DNA of 64,000 bases from Halomonas sp. KAO (GTDB lineage: Bacteria > Pseudomonadota > Gammaproteobacteria > Pseudomonadales > Halomonadaceae): assembly GCF_015595025.1 (NCBI RefSeq), contig NZ_JADNRL010000019.1:272225-336224 (forward strand), read 5' to 3'. The notes under the pieces are model-generated. The model was not told the origin of the DNA. It was given only the letters and a program-made list of their open reading frames with translations, and ran no database searches. The translations under genes were made by a program, and so were the position numbers. Positions 35,700-45,221 of this stretch are shown here, piece by piece; the first letter of the stretch is position 1; each line of letters starts with the position of its first letter.

Positions 35700-36877
35700 G
35701 AGCTCTGCCCCTCGGAGCTCCTGGTGACGCCTGGATCTACGGCCCCTGACAATGTTGACTGCCACAACGATGTATATGCGTTTACCATATGATCGATCCC
35801 ATATTCGTCGCGAATCCGCTGTCGGCAGCGCTGCTGTCGGGCTCGCCAAGCACCGGGGTGCTGTCGACATTCTGCCAGCGCCTTGGAAATGGCATCAGCC
35901 AGGCCAGAACTGTCACACGGGGGAACGACCCAACCATCACCGGCCACGATTCGAGCGGAATCCCCCACATCTGTCACCACGCAGGGCGTACTTGCCGCCA
36001 TGGCCTCGGCAACGACATTGGGAAACCCTTCACCGCCTTGACTGGACAATATATGCAGATCTAGTGCCCCCATCACCAGCGGAATATCGGTACGTTTTCC
36101 CAACGCCACAACGCTGTCGCCCAAGTCCCGGCTAACGATCCATCGATCTACTTCGGGGTTATCTCGCGTGACCTCATCGCCCACCAGTAGGCAGCGCACC
36201 GCAATGCCCTGCTGACGAAGCTTGACGATGGCATCTAGCAGGTTTTGATGATCTTTCTGTGCATGGCAGCGCGCCACCATGCCGATCAGCAGGGTATCAT
36301 CATCGACGCCGAGCGAGTGGCGAAGCACACGCGCTTCACTCGGGTCCACATTCCAGTGAGAGAAGTTGTAGCCATTGGGAATGACCCGAAGCTTGTCCGC
36401 ACAGTAGCCCAACGCCTGATGCACCTGGGCCGCCCTTTCGGCGCAGCAGACGATCGCGATGGGTAACCAGGGCGAGAGCCAGGCGCACCACCGAGCGATC
36501 AAGATCGACGAGCGGGCGCTATGACTGGGCTCCAGGCCGGTATGGCGAATGCCCCAGAAGATTCGCCGCTGTCCTGCTAGGCGGGCAACCAGGCCCCCCA
36601 GAAGATCAGGGTGATACATCCAGGTCTGAACGATGTCGAAGCGCTCCTGCCTGAGCAGCTTCCACAGCCGCCACAGGGGTCCCAGGCGCAACTTGTCACG
36701 CGGCATATCGAGATTGATGACGCGAAAGCCTCGCTCGCTCAGCATCTGCCCATAACGTGCCTCTGCCATCAGGCTGATGACCGTATGTTGGTTGTCGGGA
36801 TCGTTGGTGCATAGCCGGAAGAGCACCGCCTGCGCTCCTCCTTCTCCCAGGCTGGTAATGATATGTGCGACTCTCAT
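35696..36877 (-). CDS. Glycosyltransferase family 4 protein
   Basis: A 393-residue GT-B enzyme starting MRVAHIITSLGEGGAQAVLFRL, the typical glycine-rich N terminus of GT4. The C-terminal half has VIPNGYNFSHW, LLIGMVARCHAQKDHQNLLDAI and SSQGGEGFPNVVAEAMAASTPCVVTDVGDS, with the catalytic EX7E (EGFPNVVAE). Cytosolic or membrane-associated, it would add a sugar to the undecaprenyl-linked repeat unit. Both ends overlap neighbours by four bases, so the three consecutive GT4 genes are translationally coupled. Confidence 0.92.
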   Translation of the reverse strand: MRVAHIITSLGEGGAQAVLFRLCTNDPDNQHTVISLMAEARYGQMLSERGFRVINLDMPRDKLRLGPLWRLWKLLRQERFDIVQTWMYHPDLLGGLVARLAGQRRIFWGIRHTGLEPSHSARSSILIARWCAWLSPWLPIAIVCCAERAAQVHQALGYCADKLRVIPNGYNFSHWNVDPSEARVLRHSLGVDDDTLLIGMVARCHAQKDHQNLLDAIVKLRQQGIAVRCLLVGDEVTRDNPEVDRWIVSRDLGDSVVALGKRTDIPLVMGALDLHILSSQGGEGFPNVVAEAMAASTPCVVTDVGDSARIVAGDGWVVPPCDSSGLADAISKALAECRQHPGAWRARQQRCRQRIRDEYGIDHMVNAYTSLWQSTLSGAVDPGVTRSSEGQSS

Positions 36878-38100
36878 GCTCGTTCCTCTGGGCAGAAGTG
36901 GCTGACGGCCTCCACAGAGGGCTGTGGTTCAACGACTTCGAGGGCCTCGTGAAGATAGCGTCGTGCAATACGGGATAGGTTGAAGTCATCGGCACGCGCC
37001 TGTCGCGACTCGGGTGTGCCTACCGGCGCCTGCAGCGCACGCGTCATCGCCGTGACAAGGCGTTCGACACTCTCCGGCGGGACCAGCACCCCGTGCCTGC
37101 CGTGCTCGAGGATATCGGCCGAGGCCCCGGGGCAGTGGGTCGCCACAATGGGTACCCCGGCCACCAGGGCATCGAGCAGCACATTGGGAAAGCCTTCCCG
37201 CCGAGACGACGACACAAAGAGTCGGCTGAGCGCCATGACGTGCTGCGGCTGCGCCACGAAGCCGGGCAGATGCACACGCTCCTCGACGCCCAGCTCTCGT
37301 GCCTGGGCCAGCAGCGTCTGATGGAGGGGGCCATCACCGAGGATGGCCAGATGCAGCCGAGGGTCCTGCAGTCGAGCGAACGCCGCCAGAAGCAGGTCAA
37401 AGCCCTTGGCCTCTACCAGGCGGCCGGCGCTACAGATCAGCTGCGCCTCACGGGGAAGCAACTCAAGCCAGCTCGGCATGGCTGTCGTGCCCGCCGCCGA
37501 TATTGAGCCTGGCGTGGACGATGCTGAGGCCCGCGTGGATGATGTTAAGGCCGACGCAGAATGAGGTGTCACCGGATTGCCGATATGGCAGCAACGGCCG
37601 GGATGAATGCCGTCTCGCTGCAAGGTCGCCAGCACATCGTCGGCGATCACCACCATGGTGTCGGCCCTGGGATAAAGCCGCGTCATCATCCAGCGCAGTG
37701 CGGCTTGGCGAATCCCCGGCGGCACCGTTTCGTCGCTGCGCTTCGCGCAGGTTTCCCGGATCGCGATGCGACATGGCCGGCCGGCCAGTTGCCACGCCAG
37801 AAGCGCGATTACATTGGCTTCGCTCATGGTGGAGAGCAGCGCCTGGGGTCGCTCTCGGCGCAGGTAACCGAGCAGCGGCAGCATGGCATGTGCAACCCGC
37901 TTCTTGCCGAGATCCACGATGCGCACGTCTGATGAAACAGCGCCGACCAGCGGGCCGCCGCTTCTTGCGACAACAAGATCTACGGGCGCCGCCGACTGAC
38001 GAGCGAATTCATTGGCCAGGTTGACGAAAACACGCTCGGCTCCCCCCCCACTTAACGAGGGTATAAATAGGGTGACAGGTTGTATTGATTGAGATGTCAC
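36874..38100 (-). CDS. Glycosyltransferase family 4 protein
   Basis: A 408-residue GT-B enzyme: VTLFIPSLSGGGAERVFVNLANEFAR at the N terminus and LICSAGRLVEAKGFDLLLAAFARL plus SSRREGFPNVLLDALVAGVPIVATHCPG at the C terminus, where the second residue of EX7E is replaced (EGFPNVLLD). I favour the GTG at 38100 because AAGGAG lies six bases upstream, although the frame runs to an ATG at 38136 that overlaps the previous stop. A low-complexity, Ser/Ala/Thr-rich insert (about residues 175-205) separates the two domains. Confidence 0.9.
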   Translation of the reverse strand: MTSQSIQPVTLFIPSLSGGGAERVFVNLANEFARQSAAPVDLVVARSGGPLVGAVSSDVRIVDLGKKRVAHAMLPLLGYLRRERPQALLSTMSEANVIALLAWQLAGRPCRIAIRETCAKRSDETVPPGIRQAALRWMMTRLYPRADTMVVIADDVLATLQRDGIHPGRCCHIGNPVTPHSASALTSSTRASASSTPGSISAAGTTAMPSWLELLPREAQLICSAGRLVEAKGFDLLLAAFARLQDPRLHLAILGDGPLHQTLLAQARELGVEERVHLPGFVAQPQHVMALSRLFVSSSRREGFPNVLLDALVAGVPIVATHCPGASADILEHGRHGVLVPPESVERLVTAMTRALQAPVGTPESRQARADDFNLSRIARRYLHEALEVVEPQPSVEAVSHFCPEERA

Positions 38101-38135
38101 TATGGACTCCTTTACGCAAGATGTTGTTGTAATCA

Positions 38136-39335
38136 TCAAGATGTCACCGTCGTGAGCGGTCGGAGCACGTCTTGCCTGGTGTAGCCATCATCATCCAGAA
38201 GAGATACACGCTTATGTGACTGATCGATCAAGCGCAAGATGGCGTAGGCGAAAGTTACCGCAAACGCGAACCACAACCCCTTGTGAAACTCCCAATTGGC
38301 CAGATTCATCGGAATTAAAAGTGCCCCCCCCATGACCATGGCTGCTATACGCCCACGATCCAAGCAAAGAAAAAGGTAGATGAGGCCGAGCCATAGTCCC
38401 AGGTACATGACCAGCCCCACAATTCCGAGCCCAAACACCACCGACAGGAAGGCATTGTGTGGAGCAAGCCCGATGATCTCGTGAAAACTTCCAATGCCAG
38501 CCCCGAACAAGGGGTTGCCGAGGCCATCCATTCCATGCTGCCAGATATTGCCGCGACCCGAGAAATCGCCGGAGCTAATCAGGTCACCGGCCATCATGTA
38601 ACGCATCAGCAGGTACTCGATATCGGCCTGCACCACCAGCTGGTAGACCAGCATGGTGAGCGCGACAGGAACAACCAGTATCAGCTTGTAGATAAAGGTG
38701 AGCTTTAGCATGATGGAAAGGCTCATCAACACGTAAAACCCCATGCCTCCTCTTGACCCAAGAAGAAAGATGGAAAGACCAATAATGCACCATGAAAACA
38801 GATAGAAAACACGCGCCTTGAAGCTTGCGGAATCCAGCAAGACAAAGAGACAAACACCGGACATCACGAACAGGAAACTCATCCAGTTGGGATTGAAGTT
38901 ATCCACCACAATTCGACGAATGCTGTCCGATGATGCAGCATAGGAGATCACGGTTATCGCACCGTATACAGCACCCATAAGATAGGGTACGCAGATCACC
39001 TTTAGTCCGTAGCAGATACCCGCCAGACTAATCATCAGCGCCATCACCATGACCTGCACCATGGAGAACCAGCTGATATAGGCCTCATGGGATGAGGGCG
39101 CCCAAGCGATGGAGAGTCCGCCATACACAATAAACATCAGCATGGCAAGCCCAAGCATATAGACGGCCTGATTGACTCGCCCCCCCGCGAGCACCAGGAA
39201 GAATACCGCTGGTGCGGCGGCAATGCCGATCACACGATTGATGGTGCCCAGGCCATCGATGACCAGCACATTTTCGATCGGTATGGTAAAGATCACCGGA
39301 AACAGCAGGATGGCAACAATATGTATGGATCGCAT
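38136..39335 (-). CDS. O-antigen polymerase/ligase-like membrane protein (Wzy)
   Basis: A 399-residue polytopic membrane protein with ten or more hydrophobic segments and a periplasmic loop containing DLISSGDFSGRGNIWQHGMDGLGNPLFGAGIGSFHEIIGLAPHNAFL. The GRGxxW...NPLFGxGxGSF...HNAFL pattern is that of Wzy/O-antigen ligase proteins. In a glycosyltransferase operon this is most likely the repeat-unit polymerase. Codon usage is somewhat more AT-rich than the GT genes around it, common for polymerases acquired by transfer. Confidence 0.88.
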   Translation of the reverse strand: MRSIHIVAILLFPVIFTIPIENVLVIDGLGTINRVIGIAAAPAVFFLVLAGGRVNQAVYMLGLAMLMFIVYGGLSIAWAPSSHEAYISWFSMVQVMVMALMISLAGICYGLKVICVPYLMGAVYGAITVISYAASSDSIRRIVVDNFNPNWMSFLFVMSGVCLFVLLDSASFKARVFYLFSWCIIGLSIFLLGSRGGMGFYVLMSLSIMLKLTFIYKLILVVPVALTMLVYQLVVQADIEYLLMRYMMAGDLISSGDFSGRGNIWQHGMDGLGNPLFGAGIGSFHEIIGLAPHNAFLSVVFGLGIVGLVMYLGLWLGLIYLFLCLDRGRIAAMVMGGALLIPMNLANWEFHKGLWFAFAVTFAYAILRLIDQSHKRVSLLDDDGYTRQDVLRPLTTVTS

Positions 39336-39474
39336 CGCTTGTGACCTCTACCTGTGTCACCGCCCGACACCTTATGCAGCATGTCAGGGAGGGTGATCCA
39401 TCAATATGTCCTGGTCACTCTTGCCTCGGCAACACCGTTAGCACGGCAATAGAATTGGCCCGGTGACCCCTAGA

Positions 39475-40557
39475 TCAGGTCTCTGCCTGCCCCATCGGGG
39501 ATGTTTTTCGCCTGATCCACTCCCTTACGCCACGGTAATGGTCGATGCTCTCAGGCCAGGCGAGCAGTAGCCTGGCCAGCAGGCGATCGGGAAAGCCAAG
39601 CTTGTCGCCATAGCTGAAATAGAAGTCACGCCGTTCCTTGTCGCTGATCTCGGGAGACTTCAGGATTTTTAAGATCATGTGCCAGTTGGCGATATCGAAA
39701 CTTCGTGTGAAGCGATACTTCAGCCATGCATCCATGCGCCTGTTGGAAATGATTCGTCGGCGATAGTGCACTAGTTTCTTGTTGATATCATTGACACTGC
39801 TCGACCAAGACCCTGGAACACGAAATCGATAAAGACTCATCACTTCAGGAAGGTAGCATGCACCTCCCCGTTGTGACGCAAGCATATTACGATAGACATC
39901 GGCAACCATCTTATCCTCCTGCCCTTTCATAAAACGCAGAAGCTCGAATGCAACTCTCGATCTCACTATCACGGACTGGGTGGGAATACTTCCATACCGT
40001 TTCTCGATAATTTCTTCGGCACTCACCACCCTTGGTGAATTTCCGTAATATCCAGTTATACTCTGGCGCCCCAGGCCGAAGTAGTGCTTCTCTGCGGGAT
40101 GGAAAGCCATATCGCACTCGGGATTGGCCTCAAGCATTTCTATCTGACGCTGCAGTTTATCGGGGCTTTTCCAGGCATCGTCACCTTCGCAGAAGGCGAT
40201 ATAACGCCCACGACACATGGGAAAGGTATGTTCTTCCGGAGAAATACCCTGACGCAACTGGTTCTCGAGATGAAGGTTGGCCTGGATCAGGTTGGGATAG
40301 CCATTCAAGTAACCTCGAATGATATCCGCCGTACCATCGTCTGACGCATCATCATTGACCACGACCTCAAAAGGAAAGCTGGTTTTCTGGGCCAACATTC
40401 CATCTAATGCTGATGCAATATACTGCTCATGGTTATATGTCGCACAGAAGATAGTGACCAATGGTGAGCCCTCAGAGGTTGCCATGGGCCAGGTCGCCAT
40501 GATCTCCTCTTCACTAACCATCGGTTTCATGCCCAGCCCCTTCAGACTTGATTTCAT
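39475..40557 (-). CDS. Glycosyltransferase family 2 protein
   Basis: A 360-residue GT-A enzyme with PLVTIFCATYNHEQYIASALDGMLAQ at the N terminus, the nucleotide-binding VVVNDDASDDGTADII and YIAFCEGDDAWKSPDKLQRQ (metal-binding DxD region EGDD). It probably adds an early sugar of the repeat. AGGAG seven bases upstream supports the ATG at 40557. It follows the second Wzc by 30 bases; 139 bases separate it from the polymerase. Confidence 0.92.
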   Translation of the reverse strand: MKSSLKGLGMKPMVSEEEIMATWPMATSEGSPLVTIFCATYNHEQYIASALDGMLAQKTSFPFEVVVNDDASDDGTADIIRGYLNGYPNLIQANLHLENQLRQGISPEEHTFPMCRGRYIAFCEGDDAWKSPDKLQRQIEMLEANPECDMAFHPAEKHYFGLGRQSITGYYGNSPRVVSAEEIIEKRYGSIPTQSVIVRSRVAFELLRFMKGQEDKMVADVYRNMLASQRGGACYLPEVMSLYRFRVPGSWSSSVNDINKKLVHYRRRIISNRRMDAWLKYRFTRSFDIANWHMILKILKSPEISDKERRDFYFSYGDKLGFPDRLLARLLLAWPESIDHYRGVREWIRRKTSPMGQAET

Positions 40558-40587
40558 TGCATGACTCCTCACCTTGATCCCTTGCCG

Positions 40588-42963
40588 TTAATAAGCATAT
40601 TGGTAGTCACCGTCGCCATAGCTGACGGCTGCTCTGCGTTCCATGGCGTTGAGAATCGCCCCCTGGAGGGTAACACCGGCGTTTTCCAGGCGTCGCTTCG
40701 CAATATTGAGTTCACGGCTGGTAGTGGTTTCGAACATCGCTACCATCAGCGTGGTGCCGCACTGGGCGCCTAACACCGCAGGATCGGTGACCGTCAGCAC
40801 TGGTGGGCTATCGATGATGACCAGGTCATACCGCTCGCTGACCCGGGCCAGAAAGGGCTTGAGCGAGGCGCCGAGCAACAGTTCCGAGGGATTAGGAGGT
40901 GCCAGGCCCCGTGAAATATAGTCGAGGCCGCGCACTCTAGAGTGGCGAATGGCCTGCTCATCGGAAAGCCGGCCCGCTAGCAGCTCGGAGAGCCCGCCCT
41001 GTGCATGGGTGCCAAAGGCATGATGCAGTTGCCCTCTGCGCATGTCTGCGTCGATCACTAGCACTCGCTGGTTAGACAGGGCGCAGACTGCCGCGAGGTT
41101 CACGGTGATGAAGCTCTTGCCAACACCAGGACTGGGGCCGGTGATCATTAACCTATTGTCCTGGGAATCGAGCATGGTGAAATGCAGGCTAGTGCGTAGG
41201 TTGCGCAAGGCCTCGATACTGATATCGGTGGGTTCCACCTCCACCAGTATCTCGGAGAACACGTTACGATAATGATGTTCGTTACGGTGCCTCACCCGCT
41301 TGTTCAATTTTTTCTGCGCATTGGCGCGCGGTATGCTCGCATAGACCGGTAAGCCGGTATCCTCGATCTGTTCCGGTGTCTCGATACCGCGCTTGAACAG
41401 CGCTCGCGTCAAGACAAAGCCGACCGCAGCCATGGCACCCAGCACGGTGGCCAGGATCACCAGGAATGACTTGCGCGGCTCAACCGGCAGTACGCCCACC
41501 AGGGCGTCATCGATGATCCGTACATTGCCCACCATTCCCGCCCTGGCGATCTCGAGTTCCTGTATCTTGTTGAGCACATCGACATAGATCACCTGGGTGG
41601 CCTCCACGTCCCGGGTGCGACTGATGATCTCCTGCTGAGCGCCGGGTAGCTCACTCACCCTGGCCTCCAGTTCGGCCCGCTCGTCGAGCAGTATCTGCCT
41701 TTGATGGATCAATGCCTGGTAGGTCGGGTGGCTGCTGGTGTAACGCTGAACCAGTACTGCCTCCTCAAACTCGAGTTCGCTGAGTTGACTATCGAGGGCG
41801 ATAAACTGCTGGATGGCGCCCTGAGCCTCGGCGCTGAGATCGACACTCTGCTGCGCCATGCGATATTCGTTCAGCCTCTCCTCGGCAGCTGCCAGGTGGT
41901 TACGCAACTCCGGGGCCTGCTCCTTTAGGAAGGCAAGGCTCTGGTCAGCCTCTGCTGACTTGCGCTCGACGTTCTGGGTGAGGAAGGTTTCGATCACGGC
42001 GTTCAGGGATCGGCGTATTTCGGCTCGGTCGTCACCGGTCAGCATGAGCCTCAGCATCCCGGTACTGGCGCTGGCACCAAGAGGGCTGTCCTGCCCGAGC
42101 TCATTCACGCGGAGACGCTTGGCAAGGGATGTTATGGCTGCGGAGCGCGAACGCTTGATCAAGGTGAACTGGGCACCCGGAACAGCTTCGAGGGTAGCGA
42201 TGCGAAGCTTAACCTCGTCATTCAAAAAGCGCTCGACCCTGCCGACCTTCCCCTCTCCCAGGAGCCGAGCCCTCCCTTTATAGATCCGCGTAAGCGAGTA
42301 ACGGCCCTCGCCAAGCGCAGTGACGACCAGCGGCTGATTACGCAGGTGGTCGGCCACTTCGAGCAAGCCGAGCGTTAAGGTTTCACCGTGCCACACGGCC
42401 GTACGCGCCAGATCAAACCCTGGTGGGGTGAACGGGCTCTGCAAGAATTCAGGTAGTTCGATACCTGCCTTGAAGACCTCGGGCAAGGTGTCGGTGGGAA
42501 TGATACTTGGCAGCCGGATTTTCTCTGGCAACCAACCACCCAGATGTATATCGCGATCGACAAATTCTGGGCGCGAGAGCTGCTGTCTCCGAATAGCCCC
42601 CCCCACTAGCGGTAGCTCCTTGGGGATGATCACATTATCCAATTCGATGCGGTCGACAACCTGTCCAAGCACCATGCGTGACTGGAGTATCTGCACCTCC
42701 GCGGCGGTGCTGCTTTCGGAATAGCCAGCCATCGAGTCCCCCATCACATTCGCCAGATCACCGAGGGGGCTCACCGACGAACGTCTCTCGACTTGCACCA
42801 GAGCGTCGCCTCGGTAGATGGGCGTCGCCACGATGGCATAGAAAATCCCCCCGCACGCAAATCCAAGTGTAATCATGCCGATCAGCCACCTACGATCAAA
42901 TAGCTGGCTAATGATGCGACTAATCTCGATTTGACTAGCGAACTGTGCCGTCAACGTATTCAT
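40588..42963 (-). CDS. Second Wzc/Etk-type tyrosine autokinase (paralogue)
   Basis: A 791-residue polysaccharide co-polymerase with the same plan as the Wzc at 22890-25121: Wzz domain, coiled-coil periplasmic part, two membrane helices, and a kinase domain with GPSPGVGKSFITVNLA, VLVIDADMRRGQLHH and LVIIDSPPVLTVTDP. The C terminus YGDGDYQYAY carries four Tyr. Shared stretches such as RGDALVQVERRS.VSPLGDL and STAAEVQILQSRMVLGQVVDR show recent paralogy, but this copy has about 45 extra residues in the N-terminal periplasmic part. It has no wza or wzb beside it and heads the glycosyltransferase operon. Confidence 0.93.
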   Translation of the reverse strand: MNTLTAQFASQIEISRIISQLFDRRWLIGMITLGFACGGIFYAIVATPIYRGDALVQVERRSSVSPLGDLANVMGDSMAGYSESSTAAEVQILQSRMVLGQVVDRIELDNVIIPKELPLVGGAIRRQQLSRPEFVDRDIHLGGWLPEKIRLPSIIPTDTLPEVFKAGIELPEFLQSPFTPPGFDLARTAVWHGETLTLGLLEVADHLRNQPLVVTALGEGRYSLTRIYKGRARLLGEGKVGRVERFLNDEVKLRIATLEAVPGAQFTLIKRSRSAAITSLAKRLRVNELGQDSPLGASASTGMLRLMLTGDDRAEIRRSLNAVIETFLTQNVERKSAEADQSLAFLKEQAPELRNHLAAAEERLNEYRMAQQSVDLSAEAQGAIQQFIALDSQLSELEFEEAVLVQRYTSSHPTYQALIHQRQILLDERAELEARVSELPGAQQEIISRTRDVEATQVIYVDVLNKIQELEIARAGMVGNVRIIDDALVGVLPVEPRKSFLVILATVLGAMAAVGFVLTRALFKRGIETPEQIEDTGLPVYASIPRANAQKKLNKRVRHRNEHHYRNVFSEILVEVEPTDISIEALRNLRTSLHFTMLDSQDNRLMITGPSPGVGKSFITVNLAAVCALSNQRVLVIDADMRRGQLHHAFGTHAQGGLSELLAGRLSDEQAIRHSRVRGLDYISRGLAPPNPSELLLGASLKPFLARVSERYDLVIIDSPPVLTVTDPAVLGAQCGTTLMVAMFETTTSRELNIAKRRLENAGVTLQGAILNAMERRAAVSYGDGDYQYAY

Positions 42964-43389
42964 GCTCGGATATCGACCCTTATGTGAAAGGTCTTATCGT
43001 GGAGCTCGCACAATCTGTTGCGCTCCCCACACGCGTGCAGGCTTCCATCGGCAGATGCGGCTGGTACAACGAGTGCTGCCAGGACGTCATGCAACACAAT
43101 ATTACACAAAATTACAGTTATGGTTAGTCCGAAAGGAGTGGTTTTCGTAACGCTTAGAGGGCCAGATACTTGCTACTCGCACTGCCCGGGGCACCCCCAC
43201 CTCTACTCGGCAGGTTCTGAGTGGGAAGATGCTCTGCATCGCGATGGGAGAACACAGGCTTCCTTGAGCGGTGTCATAATGCTTTGTTGCATGAACGAGG
43301 CGCTTGACGGCACCGGTCGCGCGGCAGAGCCACCATCCTAGAACACGAGACTCGCAAATCATGCGAATGGCGATGAGCCAAAAACGGGA
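42964..43389. other. Intergenic region upstream of the second wzc
   Basis: Together with the hairpin that follows, this makes a 517-base gap. The part next to the wzc paralogue is AT-rich and likely carries its promoter. Short frames exist on both strands but show no domain, ribosome site or family resemblance; I see nothing else supportable. Confidence 0.4.
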
Positions 43390-43420
43390 CACCCCCCATC
43401 AACAAAGTTGATGGGGGGTG
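43390..43420 (-). terminator. Terminator after nqrM
   Basis: A 14-bp perfect stem, CACCCCCCATCAAC and GTTGATGGGGGGTG, with an AAA loop. On the minus strand it is followed by TCCCGTTTTTGGC. It lies 60 bases beyond the nqrM stop. Confidence 0.8.
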
Positions 43421-43480
43421 CAGGCATTTGATGCGGCAAGTGTGCTCTTGGCGGCGTTAGGCTCCCGGATACGTGAGGCC

Positions 43481-43735
43481 TCAGCGCCGCGTAGCGTCAT
43501 ACCCCAGGTCGGCACCGCGGCTCTCGTCGCTGCGTCGGCGGGCGCTGCCACGCTTGCGGTTCTCCTCCTCGCAGACCTCGTCCTTGCCGCCGCAGATCTC
43601 GCAGCCGTCCTTGAGGCCGAGCTGGTTGAGTCCGCCACAGGAACCGGCGATGGGCTTGCGGCCCATGATCACGCCGACGGCCATCGCCGCCATGATCAGC
43701 AGCATGAAGGCCAGGGCAATAAGCCAGATAGTCAT
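43481..43735 (-). CDS. nqrM: Na+-NQR maturation protein NqrM
   Basis: An 84-residue membrane protein (DUF539 family) needed to deliver iron for assembly of Na+-translocating NADH:quinone reductase. It has one N-terminal membrane helix (residues 3-25) and the four conserved cysteines C33, C45, C48 and C55 in SCGGLNQLGLKDGCEICGG and DEVCEEE. The C-terminal tail is short, charged and Arg-rich. It follows nqrF by 184 bases with a strong terminator between, so it probably depends on readthrough or its own promoter. Confidence 0.95.
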   Translation of the reverse strand: MTIWLIALAFMLLIMAAMAVGVIMGRKPIAGSCGGLNQLGLKDGCEICGGKDEVCEEENRKRGSARRRSDESRGADLGYDATRR

Positions 43736-43865
43736 CAGGATCTCTCCTTGGGTGGTGCCCTGCCATCATCGGCTGGGCGGTTCATCCGGTAGCATTTGGT
43801 CTTGTACAGCAGACAGTGCAGGTCGCCTCATGTTTCAGCTATACCTGCAATCATCACCGCCGGAT

Positions 43866-43901
43866 ACAACAAGGGCCGGCCTTCTGGCCGGCCCTTGTTG
43901 T
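43866..43901 (-). terminator. Terminator after nqrF
   Basis: A 16-bp perfect stem around a TTCT loop (ACAACAAGGGCCGGCC paired with GGCCGGCCCTTGTTGT), 18 bases beyond the nqrF stop. It should end most nqrABCDEF transcripts before nqrM. Confidence 0.85.
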
Positions 43902-43919
43902 CGCCTGCGGCGGGTGAAA

Positions 43920-45152
43920 TCATCCGCCGAAGTCGTCCAGCATGATGTTCTCGGGCTCCACCCCGAGATCGAGCAGCAGCTTGATCACGGAGGCGTTCAT
44001 CATGGGCGGCCCACACATGTAGTACTCGCAGTCCTCGGGGGCCGGGTGGTCCTTGAGGTAGTTCTCGTAGAGGACGTTATGGATAAAGCCGGTGGGGCCT
44101 TCCCAGTTGTCCTCGGGCTGCGGGTCGGAGAGCGCCAGGTGCCATTCGAAGTTGTCGTGCTCCTCGGCCAGCTTGTCATACTCTTCGTTGTAGAAGGTCT
44201 CGCGCCAGGAACGCGCACCGTACCAGAAGGTAATCTTGCGCTTGGAGTCGAGGCGCTTGAGCTGATCGAAGATATGGCTGCGCATCGGCGCCATGCCGGC
44301 ACCACCACCCACGAAGACCATCTCGGCATCGGTGTCCTTGGCGAAGAACTCGCCGAAGGGTCCCATCACGGTGACCTTGTCGCCGGGCTTGAGACTGAAG
44401 ACGTAGGTCGACATCAGACCGGGCGGGTGGTCGGTGTTGGGCGGCGGCGTGGCGATGCGGATATTGAACTTGAGGATGCCCTTCTCTTCCGGGTAGTTCG
44501 CCATGGAGTAGGCGCGGATGACCTCCTCGTTGCTCTTGTGGGAGACGTTGAACAGGCCGAACTTCTCCCAGTCGCCCCGGTACTCCTCCTCGATATCGAA
44601 GTCCTTGAAGGCGATATCGTAGGGCGGTGCCACCAGCTGCACATAGCCACCGGCGCGGAAGGCGACCTCCTCGCCCTCGGGCAGCTTGAGGTTGAGCTCC
44701 TTGATGAAGGTGGCGACGTTGGGGTTCTCGAGGACCTCGCACTCCCACTTCTTGACGCCGAACACCTCCTCGGGCACCTCGATCTTCATGTCCTGCTTCA
44801 CCGGCACCTGGCAGGAGAGACGCCAGCCCTCCTTCTTCTCGCGCATGGTGAAGTGGGACTCCTCGGTGGGCAGGATGGCGCCACCACCCTCCTCCACGCG
44901 ACACTTGCACTGGGCACAGGAGCCACCGCCGCCACACGCGGAGGAGAGGAAGATGCCATTGGCGGCCAGGGTATTGAGCAGCTTGCCCCCGGCCTGGGTG
45001 GTAATGGTGTTCTCGGGATCATCGTTGACCTCGATCTGCACGTCACCGGTGCTGACCAGCCTGCTGCGGGCGGCCAGGATGATCAGCACCAGGCCGATGA
45101 CGACCACGGTGAACATGACCACGCCGAGCAAGATAAGTGATGTATCAACCAT
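43920..45152 (-). CDS. nqrF: Na+-translocating NADH:quinone reductase subunit F
   Basis: NADH-oxidising subunit, 410 residues. One N-terminal membrane helix, then a plant-type ferredoxin domain with cysteines in [14 protein letters not shown] and LSCQ that bind a [2Fe-2S] cluster, a FAD domain with RAYSMANYP and an NADH domain with [15 protein letters not shown]. Electrons go from NADH through FAD and the cluster to NqrD/E and the FMN subunits. Last structural gene of the operon; length and motifs are canonical. Confidence 0.98.
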   Translation of the reverse strand: MVDTSLILLGVVMFTVVVIGLVLIILAARSRLVSTGDVQIEVNDDPENTITTQAGGKLLNTLAANGIFLSSACGGGGSCAQCKCRVEEGGGAILPTEESHFTMREKKEGWRLSCQVPVKQDMKIEVPEEVFGVKKWECEVLENPNVATFIKELNLKLPEGEEVAFRAGGYVQLVAPPYDIAFKDFDIEEEYRGDWEKFGLFNVSHKSNEEVIRAYSMANYPEEKGILKFNIRIATPPPNTDHPPGLMSTYVFSLKPGDKVTVMGPFGEFFAKDTDAEMVFVGGGAGMAPMRSHIFDQLKRLDSKRKITFWYGARSWRETFYNEEYDKLAEEHDNFEWHLALSDPQPEDNWEGPTGFIHNVLYENYLKDHPAPEDCEYYMCGPPMMNASVIKLLLDLGVEPENIMLDDFGG

Positions 45153-45221
45153 GTCGGTTTCCTATTGCTTGCGTTGCCTGGTACCCGGCACCTCCCGGTG
45201 CCGGACAGGGGACGACCTGCT

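Noticed and set aside
43018-43392. Small overlapping frames and a TTTGTTGCATGAA stretch that resembles IS-end sequence
   Set aside because: No transposase, inverted terminal repeat pair or target duplication can be seen, so no mobile element is claimed.
43473-45140. Long plus-strand frame opposite nqrF
   Set aside because: It covers an unmistakable NqrF gene; the product is a shadow with many Ala, Leu and His runs.
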